Source: Nostoc commune NIES-4072 (GTDB taxonomy: Bacteria > Cyanobacteriota > Cyanobacteriia > Cyanobacteriales > Nostocaceae). Taken from it: a stretch of DNA of 64,000 bases. The DNA lies in the NCBI RefSeq assembly GCF_003113895.1, contig NZ_BDUD01000001.1, forward strand, positions 1,151,417 to 1,215,416, in the 5' to 3' direction. The notes beneath the pieces were generated by a model, which searched no databases, was not told the DNA's origin, and saw only the letters and a list, made by a program, of their open reading frames with translations. Positions 26,806 to 37,900 of the stretch are shown piece by piece. Position numbers and translations under genes: made by a program. Each line of letters opens with the position of its first letter. Positions within the stretch are counted from its first letter, which is position 1.

Positions 26806-28956
26806 CTACAGATTTTTGACGATCGCCCCAAAATCAGCTAAAACACGGGCATGATTGCGAACTAATCCAAGTAAGTGCAATCGATTACGCTTAACTTCTG
26901 GATCTGAGTCCATAACTAATACGCTATCTGGGCCATCAAAGAAGTTACTAACTGTCGGAGCAATTTTTCCTAGTGCTGCTAATAACAGTTGATAATTTCG
27001 TGTCTGCTGTGCTGCTTGAGTTTGTGGTACTGATTCGATTAAGGCATTATACAAAGCTGTCTCAGAGGGCTTTTGGAATAATTCTTGACGAACTACGGTT
27101 GTCGGTTCTAGCTGTTTTGTATCCAAATCACCTTGGGCGGCTAATCGTGTGGAACGGTTAACAGTTTCGTAGATGTTATCTAAGGTACTGTCGTTGCGGA
27201 TTTGTTGTAAGTATAAGGCGCGATCGCGTACATCCAATAAATCTTTTAACGCTCGTTCTGTGTATTCTGGGTCATTTTCTCCCAAAACTGCATTTACCAA
27301 ATCGTAATCAATCTTTTCTTCTTGTAGTAAGGTGCGGATGCGTTGTAAGAAAAACTCTTGTAACGCTGCGGTTAATGATGCCTGATCTTTATGATATTTC
27401 GCTGCAAAGTCTGTGGATATTTGCGCTAATAAATCATCTAAATTTATCGGCAAATTATAAAACCAAGTAATTTTAACTACAGCATTAGCAGCACGGCGCA
27501 AAGCGAAGGGATCAGAGGAGCCAGAGGGAATTAAACCTAAACCAAAGATACTTACTAAAGTATCTAATCTATCTGCCAAACCGACAATTTGACCTGTGAG
27601 GGTTTCGGGAAAATTATCACCGGCTCCCGTTGGCAAATAATGTTGATAAATTGCCTTTGCTACTTCTCTATCTTCACCACTGGCTAAGGCATATTTTTCT
27701 CCCATAATGCCTTGCAATTCCGGGAATTCATACACCATTTGAGTAACCAAATCCGCTTTACATAATAAAGCAGCACGTTGGATTTTTTGACTTTGATGTT
27801 CTGCTAATTCTAATTGGGTGCTTATTCGCTCGGCAATCTTAACTACTCTATCTACCTTGGCACGCACCGAACCCAATTCTTCTTGGAAAGTAACTTTTTC
27901 TAACTGGGGTAAAAAGCTTTCTAACGGCTTAGTTAAATCAGCTTCGTAGAAGAATCTGCCATCAGCTAATCTGGCACGAATTACTCTTTCATTCCCAACA
28001 GCAACAATATCTGATTTTTTGGGATCAGCGTTAGAAATAGTGATGAAATTGGGCAATAATTCTTTCTCAGAACTATCTGGTTTAAATACAGGGAAATAAC
28101 GCTGATGAGTAACCATGACTTCAGTAATTACCTCAGTTGGTAATTCCAAAAATTCTGGTTCAAATTTACCAACAACTGCGGAAGGATATTCTACAAGGTT
28201 GGTTACTTCCTCTAATAAATCGGGGTAAATTACTGTATACCCGCCTAAATTATCCGCTACTGCCTTTACTTGCTCTTTGATAATATTTGCCCGTTCTTCT
28301 GGGTCAACGGTGACAGATGCAGACTTGAGGGCGGTAAGATAATCGGTAGCTTGGGCAATTGTCACAGGATCAGGATGTAAGACCCGATGACCTTGAGAAA
28401 TGCGATCGCTCTGAATTGTTTTAGAACCATTCACTAATTCTAGAGGTAGTACCGTCTCGTCTAACAAAGCTACCAACCAGCGAATTGGTCGGGAAAACCT
28501 CGCATCTCCATTTCCCCAACGCATTAACCGCTTACCTTCTAAACCCCAAATCCATTGGGGAATAAGTTCTGTCAAAATTTCCGCCACAGGACGACCCGGA
28601 ATTCTTTTTTGCACAAAGACAAATTCCCCTTTGTCAGTGGGGCAAAGGAACAGCGCATCTAATTCCACACCTTGTTTTTTGGCAAAGCCCACTGCTGCTG
28701 CTGTCGGCTGACCATCTTTAAAGGCGGCTTGGGCGGGGGGCCCTTTAATTTCTTCTTCTCGGTCTGGCTGCTGGAATGGTAGACCTTTAATCACTACCGC
28801 CAGACGCCGGGGAGTACCGTACACCTGGACACTTTCACCCTTGAGGCTGTTTGCTTCCAAGCTTTGGGGAATGCGCTCCTGCAATTGCACTAAAGCATCA
28901 CTGAGAAAACTTGCAGGTAGTTCTTCTGTACCAACTTCTAATAGAAACGCAGGCAT
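26806..28956 (-). CDS. glyS: Glycyl-tRNA synthetase beta subunit
   Basis: 716 aa, full length. Starts [18 protein letters not shown], the hallmark of bacterial GlyRS beta, and includes [40 protein letters not shown] block, [13 protein letters not shown]-like [26 protein letters not shown] and the C-terminal DALR domain ([16 protein letters not shown]). With the alpha subunit GlyQ, not in this window, it charges tRNA-Gly. Monocistronic here; 85 bases separate it from murD downstream. Confidence 0.97.
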   Translation of the reverse strand: MPAFLLEVGTEELPASFLSDALVQLQERIPQSLEANSLKGESVQVYGTPRRLAVVIKGLPFQQPDREEEIKGPPAQAAFKDGQPTAAAVGFAKKQGVELDALFLCPTDKGEFVFVQKRIPGRPVAEILTELIPQWIWGLEGKRLMRWGNGDARFSRPIRWLVALLDETVLPLELVNGSKTIQSDRISQGHRVLHPDPVTIAQATDYLTALKSASVTVDPEERANIIKEQVKAVADNLGGYTVIYPDLLEEVTNLVEYPSAVVGKFEPEFLELPTEVITEVMVTHQRYFPVFKPDSSEKELLPNFITISNADPKKSDIVAVGNERVIRARLADGRFFYEADLTKPLESFLPQLEKVTFQEELGSVRAKVDRVVKIAERISTQLELAEHQSQKIQRAALLCKADLVTQMVYEFPELQGIMGEKYALASGEDREVAKAIYQHYLPTGAGDNFPETLTGQIVGLADRLDTLVSIFGLGLIPSGSSDPFALRRAANAVVKITWFYNLPINLDDLLAQISTDFAAKYHKDQASLTAALQEFFLQRIRTLLQEEKIDYDLVNAVLGENDPEYTERALKDLLDVRDRALYLQQIRNDSTLDNIYETVNRSTRLAAQGDLDTKQLEPTTVVRQELFQKPSETALYNALIESVPQTQAAQQTRNYQLLLAALGKIAPTVSNFFDGPDSVLVMDSDPEVKRNRLHLLGLVRNHARVLADFGAIVKNL

Positions 28957-29247
28957 ATAACACTGTTTTCAACTTTGCGTAGCTCAACTTTATCAGTTAT
29001 TCTCAAGCGATCGCTCGTGATTTTTAGTCAGCCTTGCCAGATACATCTTGCTCGATAAAGTCGAGCTTAGGTTTGTTAGATAGATTTGGTGTTTTATCCA
29101 AAACTTCATAAAAAAGTGTTGAACTTCATAAAGTTATTACATTTATTACCTTAGTTTTATGCGGTATTTACCTATATATATTTCTATCGTAAGCTTAGTT
29201 TTGTTTAATGCATTGATATTTGCATTATTTCAATCAACTTTGGAGCT

Positions 29248-29841
29248 ATGATGATGAAAAACATATTTACCAAAATTGCCGCGATCGCAGCAACTAGTGC
29301 TGCTTTTAGTGTTGCTGTTGCTGCTGCTAACAATCCAGCCCAAGCTATTGATTTAAACTTTAGCTGGCAAGGTGATGCTGGTTACTCAGCAATAGGTTCA
29401 TTCAGCTACGACGAAACTACAGCACCTACAATTATTTCAGAAAGTGGTAGTGGAGCAACCAACTTTTTACAATCCTTGAATGTCTCCTTCTTAGACCCAT
29501 CTAATAATCCTCTGGGAACTTATAACACCGTTAGTGGTGGGGTGTCACAATCTGATTTCTTCGCTTTCAACTTTGATACTTCCACTCAAACACTGTTCGG
29601 CCCGTTTGATGTAGCAGGAGGAACGGGTGTAATTGGAGAATATTTCCTTCAGGGAACTATTGGCGACTCTTTGCGATTACGTCAGGATGTAGATCAACAA
29701 GGGACATCAATAACACTAGATCAAAATTCTGGCTCTATTCAGGTATCCAAAGTTCCTGAACCTGCTTCTATGTTGGGTTTGCTAGCATTTGCTGCTTTAG
29801 GTGTAGGTTCATCTTTAAAGAAAAAGCAAGCCTCTTGCTAG
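29248..29841 (+). CDS. PEP-CTERM exported protein
   Basis: 197 aa. Signal peptide (residues about 5-32, ending NPAQA), a beta-rich domain of about 130 residues starting DLNFSWQGDAGYSAIGSFSYDETTAP, and a C-terminal PEP-CTERM sorting signal: VPEPAS, a hydrophobic helix (MLGLLAFAALGVGSS) and a basic tail (LKKKQASC). Such proteins are processed by exosortase and reach the surface or sheath. No exosortase gene lies in the window. An ATG-ATG pair makes the exact start ambiguous by one codon. Confidence 0.9.
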   Translation: MMMKNIFTKIAAIAATSAAFSVAVAAANNPAQAIDLNFSWQGDAGYSAIGSFSYDETTAPTIISESGSGATNFLQSLNVSFLDPSNNPLGTYNTVSGGVSQSDFFAFNFDTSTQTLFGPFDVAGGTGVIGEYFLQGTIGDSLRLRQDVDQQGTSITLDQNSGSIQVSKVPEPASMLGLLAFAALGVGSSLKKKQASC

Positions 29842-30477
29842 AAATTAGGGCTTTCTAGTCAGAGCTTACCACATTTACTGAATCTCTATTCTAGCCGTAC
29901 TAGTTCAGTGAACTGGTAGGGCTATCATTAAAACTGATTAATTCTCATCAACACTATGTGCCAGTTTAAAGGGCGGAATGTGGGTTATATGCACGAGCTT
30001 GAATATGATGGTAGAATTCCCCAAGTGTAAATTTACGCATTAATTTAGAAACAAGCAGGAAAAATATTCTCATAAATAACCAGAAACTAAAAACTATGTC
30101 TTGAAGAGGATGTTTTAAAAGGGTACTTTACTCTCATGGTGAACACAGCGAAGCATTTCAGTACATAATTGAAAGTTGATGTTTTCGTTATAGTTCATCT
30201 AAGTCAGAACCAGAAAATTATACCTTCTGGAACTTTTAAAACGACCTCTAAAAACCTAAGCTATTTACACGCAATGATATTTGAATTTTTAATTGTTTTA
30301 TGCAATATAAAAATTACCTTTTAAAAACCACTAAAAAATTCATCAACAATGCTTAACGCACTGTTAATGAAACAAATTTACAAATTAAAATAAGTAATAA
30401 AAGTAGCAGCCTATACTGACTATTAAGGAATAAATCCGATTATATCCGGGTGTCTTCACAAAATTCATAAATAACTC
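29842..30477. other. Intergenic region with imperfect terminator hairpin
   Basis: At 29892-29924 TAGCCGTACTAGTTCA and TGAACTGGTAGGGCTA form a 16-bp stem with two mismatches, about 50 bases after the PEP-CTERM stop and probably its terminator. The remaining 550 bases are AT-rich with no frame or repeat recognised, and hold the promoter of the glycosyltransferase. Confidence 0.5.
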
Positions 30478-31767
30478 ATGCACATACTGATTTATTCCTA
30501 TAACTATCATCCAGAGCCAATTGGTATTGCTCCGTTAATGACTGAATTAGCAGAAGGATTAGTAAAGCGAGGTCACCAAGTGCGGGTGATTACAGGAATG
30601 CCCAACTATCCTCAGCGCGAAATTTACGATGAGTATCGCGGTAAATGGTACGTTACTGAACAAATAAATAGCGTCATAATTCAACGAAGTTACCTACGAA
30701 TTAAATCTAAACCTAATCTTTTAGATCGCTTGTTGCTGGAGTTGAGCTTTGTTTTCACGAGCTTACCCCAAGCTTTTAAAGGCAGACGTCCAGATGTGAT
30801 TATTTTAACAGTACCGCCTCTTTTCGGTACTTTACCAGTAACAATATTTGGTTGGTTATACAATTGCCCAGTAGTTCTAAATGTGCAAGATATTCTACCA
30901 GATGCTGCGGTACGTATTGGGCTATTGAAGAACAAGTGGATGATCCGAACTCTTGCAGCCCTAGAAAAATTTGCATATCGGTCTGCACATACTATTAGTG
31001 TCATTGCCGATGGATTTCGTGATAATTTGGTGAATAAAGGAGTACCTGTTAATAAAATCGTTTGTATTCCCAATTGGGTGAATGTAAATTTCATCTGCCC
31101 ATTACCAAAACAGAACAATTCCTGGATATCTAGCCATCAACTTGATGGAAAATTTGTGGTACTTTATTCGGGCAATATTGCTCTAACGCAAGGTTTAGAA
31201 ACAGTAATAGAAGCAGCAGTTTGCTTACGTCATATTAAGGAGATTGTCTTTGTTATCGTTGGCGAATCAATAGCATTGCAAAGGTTGCAGAAATATTGTC
31301 TTTTAAATGGAGCAGATAATGTTTTGCTGCTACCGTTACAGCCACGAGAAAAACTACCAGAAATGCTAGCAGCATCTGATGTAGGGTTGATTGTGCAAAA
31401 ACGCAATGTTATTTCGTTCAATATGCCTTCAAAAATACCACTACTGTTGGCGAGTGGTCGCCCAATTGTGGGTTCAGTTCCCGCCACTGGTACTGCTGCA
31501 AAAGCAATCAAACTAAGTGGTGGTGGGATAATTGTTGAGCCAGAATCACCTGATGCAATGGCTGCTGCGGTGCATGATTTATATACTAATCCTACTCTAG
31601 GGACGAATCTAGGTAACGCCGGAAGGCAATTTGCCGAAGAAAACTATTCTTTGGAGCAAGCACTTAATCGATATGAAGGGCTATTTTCTCATATTGTTGC
31701 TAACCGAAAATCAACTCTAGGTATCTTACCGAAATTAAATTCCAAGAAATCAGTTGTAGATGGTTAA
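30478..31767 (+). CDS. Glycosyltransferase family 4, WcaI-like
   Basis: 429 aa, GT-B fold. N-terminal acceptor lobe HILIYSYNYHPEPIGIAPLMTELAEGLVKRGHQVRVITGMPNYP is typical of the WcaI/colanic-acid-type GT4 enzymes. The second lobe has the donor-binding stretch VVLYSGNIALTQGLETVIEAA, LLPLQPREKLPEMLAASDVGLIVQ and the E-x7-E-like block IPLLLASGRPIVGS...GGGIIVEPESPDAMAAAV. It would transfer a sugar in exopolysaccharide synthesis at the membrane. No polysaccharide cluster surrounds it. Confidence 0.88.
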   Translation: MHILIYSYNYHPEPIGIAPLMTELAEGLVKRGHQVRVITGMPNYPQREIYDEYRGKWYVTEQINSVIIQRSYLRIKSKPNLLDRLLLELSFVFTSLPQAFKGRRPDVIILTVPPLFGTLPVTIFGWLYNCPVVLNVQDILPDAAVRIGLLKNKWMIRTLAALEKFAYRSAHTISVIADGFRDNLVNKGVPVNKIVCIPNWVNVNFICPLPKQNNSWISSHQLDGKFVVLYSGNIALTQGLETVIEAAVCLRHIKEIVFVIVGESIALQRLQKYCLLNGADNVLLLPLQPREKLPEMLAASDVGLIVQKRNVISFNMPSKIPLLLASGRPIVGSVPATGTAAKAIKLSGGGIIVEPESPDAMAAAVHDLYTNPTLGTNLGNAGRQFAEENYSLEQALNRYEGLFSHIVANRKSTLGILPKLNSKKSVVDG

Positions 31768-32212
31768 TATGGCTGGATACTAGAGATTTTTTCGCAAAAT
31801 GAGATGCTTTCTTAATTAGTCAACATTAAGCACCTGGGAAGACAAAACCGTAATTAGGAAAAATTAAATCACCCATTCGGGTGAGTTGAAAATCAACCGA
31901 TTGGGTGACCTAAGTGTAGGAAGTTGAGACTGCTCAAAAATAGGAATCTAGAGAACATTAGTTAAATTGCACGTCGTTCTTGATAAGGATAACTCGATGA
32001 AACTTGCAACCTTGCTTAATAAGACTGAATTAACAGCACAGGCGGTAGCCATAGTACTAGGTCGAAGCAAGCTACACGCTGCGTGTAGCAGACGAGCCTT
32101 TCCAAAAGTTGGCATTGCTCCTTACTTTTCTCTTCCCTAAGATCAGTATTCACTACTACTTAAGAGCGATAAACTCATCTGTAACTTATATTTATCTCGT
32201 CTTTTATGTGGT
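31768..32212. other. Intergenic region with hairpin and dispersed repeat
   Basis: A CACCC-attc-GGGTG hairpin at 31871-31886, echoed by GGGTGACC at 31903-31910, could end the glycosyltransferase transcript. A short dispersed repeat lies at about 32060-32105 (gctacacgctgcgtgtagcagacgagcc). A 47-codon frame at 31997-32140 with a fair ribosome site runs into that repeat and is not accepted as a gene. Confidence 0.45.
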
Positions 32213-32234
32213 TATAATGCAAGCAAGCACTTGC
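32213..32234 (+). promoter_or_regulatory. Promoter -10 box and candidate TetR operator
   Basis: TATAAT at 32213-32218 is followed at 32223-32234 by the inverted repeat GCAAG-CA-CTTGC, which covers the expected start of transcription and lies just before the regulator ATG (32243). Position and symmetry fit an autoregulatory operator; protein binding is inferred. Confidence 0.45.
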
Positions 32235-32242
32235 AAACGCTT

Positions 32243-32890
32243 ATGGAAAACTTAGCATCAAGGACGGCACAAACTCATGCACGCTTGATCAAGGCAGCAA
32301 CTCAGGTGTTTGCAACAGCAGGAATAAATGGAGCGAGAACGCGAGAAATTGCTCGTGTTGCTGCGGTCAATGAGGTAACTTTATTTCGTCATTTCCAGAC
32401 CAAAGAGCAACTACTAGCTGCTGTGATTACTGAAGCGATCGCTTTACAGACAGAAGCTTTAGCCTATCACGACGACTGGACTCAAGACCTATATATTGAC
32501 CTCAAGAATTATGCAAATCTTTGCAACCAGATGATAGAGGAGCATGAAGACCTGATTCGGACATTTATTGGGGAAGCGAAGCGACATCCCCAAGCCGCTC
32601 GTCTGATTTTATATGAGGCTGACAAATCGCTGCGCGAAGAGCTAGTTGTGTACTTGCAAAAGAATCAAGAGAAGGGCACGGTGTCCTTAGATATAGATCT
32701 AAAGGCATCTGTGGATAGTTTCACGGGTATGTTGCTTCACGGCATCCTGCGTTTTAGCGATATCCCCACCGCACTAGAGTACAGTCGTGAATGCTACGTG
32801 GAAACTTGTGTGAATTTATTTGTGCGCGGTATTAGCACTTTGCCGTTGCAGGAAGCAAGAGGTTCAATTGATTCTTCTGCAAGAAGATGA
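32243..32890 (+). CDS. TetR/AcrR-family repressor of the efflux operon
   Basis: 215 aa from ATG 32243 (a TTG at 32231 is in frame but lies inside the candidate operator). The DNA-binding domain occupies residues about 8-56: ARLIKAATQVFATAGINGARTREIARVAAVNEVTLFRHFQTKEQLLAAVI, a classical TetR helix-turn-helix. The C-terminal ligand domain resembles those of regulators beside RND pumps. It is the first gene of a co-directional TetR - membrane fusion protein - RND pump set, 282 bases before the second gene. Confidence 0.9.
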   Translation: MENLASRTAQTHARLIKAATQVFATAGINGARTREIARVAAVNEVTLFRHFQTKEQLLAAVITEAIALQTEALAYHDDWTQDLYIDLKNYANLCNQMIEEHEDLIRTFIGEAKRHPQAARLILYEADKSLREELVVYLQKNQEKGTVSLDIDLKASVDSFTGMLLHGILRFSDIPTALEYSRECYVETCVNLFVRGISTLPLQEARGSIDSSARR

Positions 32891-33172
32891 ATCCTGTTTT
32901 CTCTTTCAACTAAGGTTCTGGGTTTATACTACCTGAAAAAAGTTTTATAAATTACACTTTTAAAATGATTTGAGCTAAGTAATTTACAAAATAACCAGAA
33001 TGTGATTAACGACATTTATTTCAGGTGCTAGACAACGTGAGCGATCGCCCAAATATCCAAATATATATTTGTCACCAAAATCAAAAAAAAAGGTTAAAAA
33101 ACTATTCAAATAATGCTTTCTTAGCGAAGAGTAGATTGCCCAAGTCTAAATTCACAAGACGAGAAACCGAAT

Positions 33173-34801
33173 ATGTCCCATTCTGAGTTCCCTGATTCTC
33201 CCCTACCCATTGAAACAGAACAGCCTACTGTTAATGATTCTAATCAAGAGTCGCAACCATTGCCAGAGCGATCGCCTAAGCCACCTCAAAAGCGGCGTTG
33301 GCCCCTGCTGTTGGGAATCGTCCTATTAATTGCAGGTGTTGGTTTTGGTTGGCGTTGGTGGCAAACTAATAATGCTAGCAATGCACCACCGGGCGGGCCT
33401 GCTGCGGGTCAACCTATGGCAATTCCCGTCAAGCTAGAAACTGTGCAAACTGAAACAGTGCAGGAAAGCTCAGAGTTTATTGGCTCCTTAGAGGCTCCAC
33501 GTTCGGTAATCATCAAGCCACAGGTTGAAGGGCGAGTAACCCAGATTTTCATCCAAGAGGGGAACCGTGTTCAACAAGGGCAAGTTATTATTAGCCTACA
33601 AAGTGATGATGTCCGAGCTCAATTATCACAAGCAAAAGCCGGACTACAACAAGCCCAAGCACGTCTTGCTGAACTTGTTGCAGGTACGCGACAAGAAGAA
33701 GTTGCCCAAGCTAGAGCGCAGTTAGCCCAAGCCCAAGCTCGGTTTAGAGATGCCCAATCGGGATCACAACCAGAAGAAATTGCTCAAGCTGAGGCTCAAA
33801 TTCAGTCAGCTAAATCTGATGTAGAACTAGCACAATCACGAGCCAAGCGATATTCACAATTGAGAAAAGAGGGTGCTGTTTCCCAAGATACCTTAGAAGG
33901 ATATGTCAAAGAACAGCAAAGTGCTGAAGCTGCCCTTGTCGTAGCCGAGAAACGCCTAGACCAACTCCGCCAAAGCAGAAATTCTAGTATCAATGAGCTA
34001 GCTGGTGCCCTAGAACAACAGAAACAAAACTTAAGGCAACTAGAAAATGGTTCCCGCCCAGAAGAAATTGCCCAAGCGCGATCGCAAGTAAGTCAAGCAG
34101 CAGCCCAAGTCCAAGCTGCCCAAGTCCAAGTACAATACACAAAAGTCCTTGCACCTTTCACTGGCATTGTTGGTGATATTCCAACAAAGGTGGGAGATTA
34201 TGTGGAAAAAGCAGACCAGCTCACTACACTGACTAGAAATGACTCCTTAGAACTGAATATTTCCGTTCCCCTAGAAGAAGCCAAAAAGCTGCGCTTGGGA
34301 TTACCAGTGCAAATGTTGAATGCCGAAGGCAAACCCACAGCAAGGGGTAAGGTGAATTTCATCTCTCCAAATGCCAGTTCAGATTCGCAAACAGTTTTGG
34401 TAAAAGCCAACTTTGGTAATTCTAGAAGTCAACTGATCAACCGCCAGTCAGTCCAAACCAAAGTGATTTGGAATGAACGTCCAGGAATTTTAATTCCAGT
34501 TACAGCAGTATCTCGCCTGGGTGGAGAGACTTTTGTGTTTGTAGCTGAAGCGCCAACAGAAAAGAAAGCTGAAGCGCCAGCAGAAAAAAAAGCTGAAGCG
34601 CCAGCAGAAAAGAAAACTGGAGCACCATCTTTAGTTGCTCAACAAAAACCTGTGAAATTGGGAGTTATTGAGGGGAATAATTATCAAGTTATCGAAGGAC
34701 TAAAAGCTGGAGACAAAATTGTTGTTTCCGGTATTCTTAACCTAACTAATGGCGCTCCCATTACCCCTGCACCGGAAGAAGTGGGTAGTCGGAAGCTTTA
34801 G
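33173..34801 (+). CDS. RND efflux periplasmic adaptor (membrane fusion protein)
   Basis: 542 aa. A Pro-rich cytoplasmic N-terminus is followed by one membrane helix (WPLLLGIVLLIAGVGFGWRWW, about 43-63). The adaptor core has two lipoyl halves (VIIKPQVEGRVTQIFIQEGNRVQQGQVI and YTKVLAPFTGIVGDIPTKVGDYV) flanking a long coiled-coil hairpin full of QAQA repeats (residues about 145-325). Near residues 457-485 the unit EAPAEKKA is repeated three times, a local expansion. It bridges the RND pump to an outer-membrane channel; no TolC gene is adjacent. Confidence 0.92.
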   Translation: MSHSEFPDSPLPIETEQPTVNDSNQESQPLPERSPKPPQKRRWPLLLGIVLLIAGVGFGWRWWQTNNASNAPPGGPAAGQPMAIPVKLETVQTETVQESSEFIGSLEAPRSVIIKPQVEGRVTQIFIQEGNRVQQGQVIISLQSDDVRAQLSQAKAGLQQAQARLAELVAGTRQEEVAQARAQLAQAQARFRDAQSGSQPEEIAQAEAQIQSAKSDVELAQSRAKRYSQLRKEGAVSQDTLEGYVKEQQSAEAALVVAEKRLDQLRQSRNSSINELAGALEQQKQNLRQLENGSRPEEIAQARSQVSQAAAQVQAAQVQVQYTKVLAPFTGIVGDIPTKVGDYVEKADQLTTLTRNDSLELNISVPLEEAKKLRLGLPVQMLNAEGKPTARGKVNFISPNASSDSQTVLVKANFGNSRSQLINRQSVQTKVIWNERPGILIPVTAVSRLGGETFVFVAEAPTEKKAEAPAEKKAEAPAEKKTGAPSLVAQQKPVKLGVIEGNNYQVIEGLKAGDKIVVSGILNLTNGAPITPAPEEVGSRKL

Positions 34802-34939
34802 TTGAAGATGGGAGATGAGAGAGTAAGGGGGCAAAGGGAGCAGGGGGAGATGAGGGAGACAAAAAGAATAACCAGCCCAATGCCCAATGCCCCATGCCCA
34901 ATGCCTAATACCAAATACCCAATGCCCAATTTTTAAACT
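34802..34939. repeat. Heptameric repeats inside the efflux operon
   Basis: GGGAGCA-like units, then CCCAATG / CCAAATA units (to about 34930), separate the adaptor from the pump gene. No separate promoter is evident. Confidence 0.8.
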
Positions 34940-37900
34940 ATGTTTGTTGACTTCTTTATTAAGCGGCCAATCTTTGCGTCGGTCAGTGCGATCATCATCC
35001 TTTTAATAGGATTAATTAGTATTCCCTCACTACCGATCGCTAGGTTCCCGGAAATTAGTCCCACCCAAATCAGTGTAACTTCCAACTATAGCGGAGCTAG
35101 TGCCGAAGTTGTAGAAAGTGGGGTGACAAATATCTTAGAAAGGCAAATCAACGGGATTGAGGGGCTAAGATATCTTACTTCTAGCAGCAGTAACGATGGT
35201 ACTAGTACTATTACAGCCACCTTTGATTCATCGCGGGATAAAGATATTGCGGCTGTGGATGTGCAAAATCGTGTTTCTGTTGCCCAACCACAACTACCAG
35301 ACTCTGTGCAGCGCACGGGAGTGCGAGTATCTAAAGAATCCAGCAACATTCTCTTAGCAATTGGTTTATTCGCTGAAAATAAAGAGTACGACAATACATT
35401 CTTAAGCAACTATGCCGACCTTTACATAGCAGATGCTTTAAAAAGAGTTAAAGGTGTAAGCAACGTTCAAATTTTTGGCGAACGCCGCTATGCAATGCGC
35501 CTGTGGTTAGATCCGAGCCGCCTTGCCAATCGGGGACTCACGACCAAGGATGTAGCAAATGCTCTATCAGAACAAAATTTGCAAGTTGGTGCAGGGAGAA
35601 TTGGACAAGAACCCGCTCCTGAAGGACAAAGGTATCAACTTGATGTGCGTGCTGCTAGCCGATTAACAGAACCATCAGAATTTGAAGAAATTGTCCTCAA
35701 AACTCAAGATGATGGCACATTAGTCAAGCTCAAAGATGTCGGTAAAGCCGAACTGGGGGCAGAAAATTACAACACATTTCTGCGATTTCGGGGCAATGAT
35801 GCTGTAGGTTTAGGGATTTATCAGGTTCCGGGCAGTAATGCCTTAGATGTAGCGAAAGGAGTCAAAGCCGAAATGGCGCGATTGGCTCCGAGTTTTCCCC
35901 CAGGAATGAAATATCAGGTAGCTTTTGACACCACATCGTTTGTAGAAGAGTCGATGTCAGAAGTCATCAAAACTTTGATTGAAGCGGTAGTGCTAGTTGT
36001 AATTGTAATTTTTGTCTTCTTGCAGGATTGGCGAACCACTTTAATTCCAGCACTGACTATTCCTTTAGCACTAATTGGGACATTTATCTTCGTCAAAATT
36101 TTTAACTTTTCCATTAATAGTTTGACTTTGTTTGGTCTTACTTTAGCATCGGGGATGGTGGTAGACGATGCGATCGTTGTTGTTGAGCAAATCAGCCGTT
36201 TTATTCAGGATAAAGGTATAAATCCTCGTCGAGCCGCAAGTGAATCAATGAGGGAACTGTTTGGCGCGGTTATTGCCACTTCATTAGTATTAATGGCGGT
36301 CTTTGTGCCAGTGGCGTTTTTCCCAGGAACCACAGGCGCACTTTATCGGCAATTTGCGCTAACCATCGCCTTTTCCATTGCGATTTCAACATTTCTAGCT
36401 TTGACCCTAACACCTTCTTTGTGTGGCGTGCTGCTACGTCAAGAACAACAAGCACCAAGGTGGATTGGCTGGCTGTTTGACCTAATTAATCGGTTCCTGG
36501 AATGGGTAAGGTCAAGTTACGAGCGATCGCTTACCTGGATGGTACGATTCAAAAGCATCGTCATTGGACTATTTATCGTTTCCTTGGGTATGACTGCTTG
36601 GCTGTATACCACAGTACCGACAGCCTTTCTCCCCGATGAAGACGAAGGCTACTTCATCACCATCATCCAAGGCCCCCAAGGCGTTTCGCTGCAATACACC
36701 AGCGATGTTATGGCACAAGTAGAAAAAGAAATCTTGCCACTTCCAGAAGTTCTAGGGACTTTCGCAGTAGGAGGATTTGGTTTTAGTGGTAGCACCGCCA
36801 ATAGCGGCATTATCTTTACAACTTTAAAACCTTGGGCAGAACGCTCAAGACCCGATCAATCAGTGCAAGCCATTATTGGCAAATTACAAGGGAAGTTGTT
36901 GTCAATCCCAGAAGCCAGGGTTTTTCCTGTGAATCCGCCACCAATTCAGGGTTTAGGTAACTTTGGCGGCTTCGTTTTTCAACTGCAAGACCGCAGAGGT
37001 AACAGTGGCTTAGAAAATTTAGTCCAGTCGATGGGTAAGTTGCTAGGTCAAGCTAATCAAACACCAGGATTACGAGCTGTATTTAGCACCTTTGCCGCAG
37101 ATACACCACAATTGCTTGTGGATGTAGACCGCAATAAAGCCAAATCATTGCAAGTTTCGATAGATGATGTCTTCAGTACTTTACAAACTGCTTTGGGATC
37201 GCAATATGTAAATGATTTCAATCTACAGCAGCGCAATTACCGGGTGTATATCCAGGCAGATCAACAGTTTCGTTCCAACCCCAAAGATATTGGCAAGCTA
37301 TACGTTCGTTCTCAAAAGAATCAAATGATTCCTCTGAGTAACTTAGTCACAGTTACTCCGACTGTGGGAGCGCAAACGATAAATCACTACAATCTGTTCC
37401 GCTCAATTGAAATTAATGGTTCCGCCGCTCCTGGCTCTAGTTCTGGAGACGCAATTAAAGCAATGGAACAAGTTGCTAAAGAAGTTTTACCAGCAGGTTA
37501 TGGCTATGAATGGTCAGGGACTGCATTAGAAGAAATAGATTCTGGTGGTTTAGCACCCCTGATTTTTGGATTAGGATTAGTATTTGTGTTTTTAGTACTA
37601 GCCGCTCAATACGAGAACTACATTGACCCGTTTATCATTCTGTTATCAGTTCCCTTAGCTATCTTTGGAGCGCTTATAGCTCAATCATTGCGGGGTTTTG
37701 CTAATGATGTTTACTGTCAAATTGGTTTAGTAATGTTGATTGGTTTAGCTAGTAAGAACGCTATTTTGATTGTGGAATTTGCTAATCAATTGCGAGAGCA
37801 AGGGCTTTCGATTACTAAAGCAGTAATTGAGGCTTCACAAGAGCGGTTACGTCCGATTTTGATGACTGCCTTTTCTACCCTTTTAGGAATTTTCCCCTTG

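Noticed and set aside
31997..32140. 47-codon frame with a fair ribosome site
   Set aside because: Second half is a dispersed repeat; probably a remnant or chance frame.
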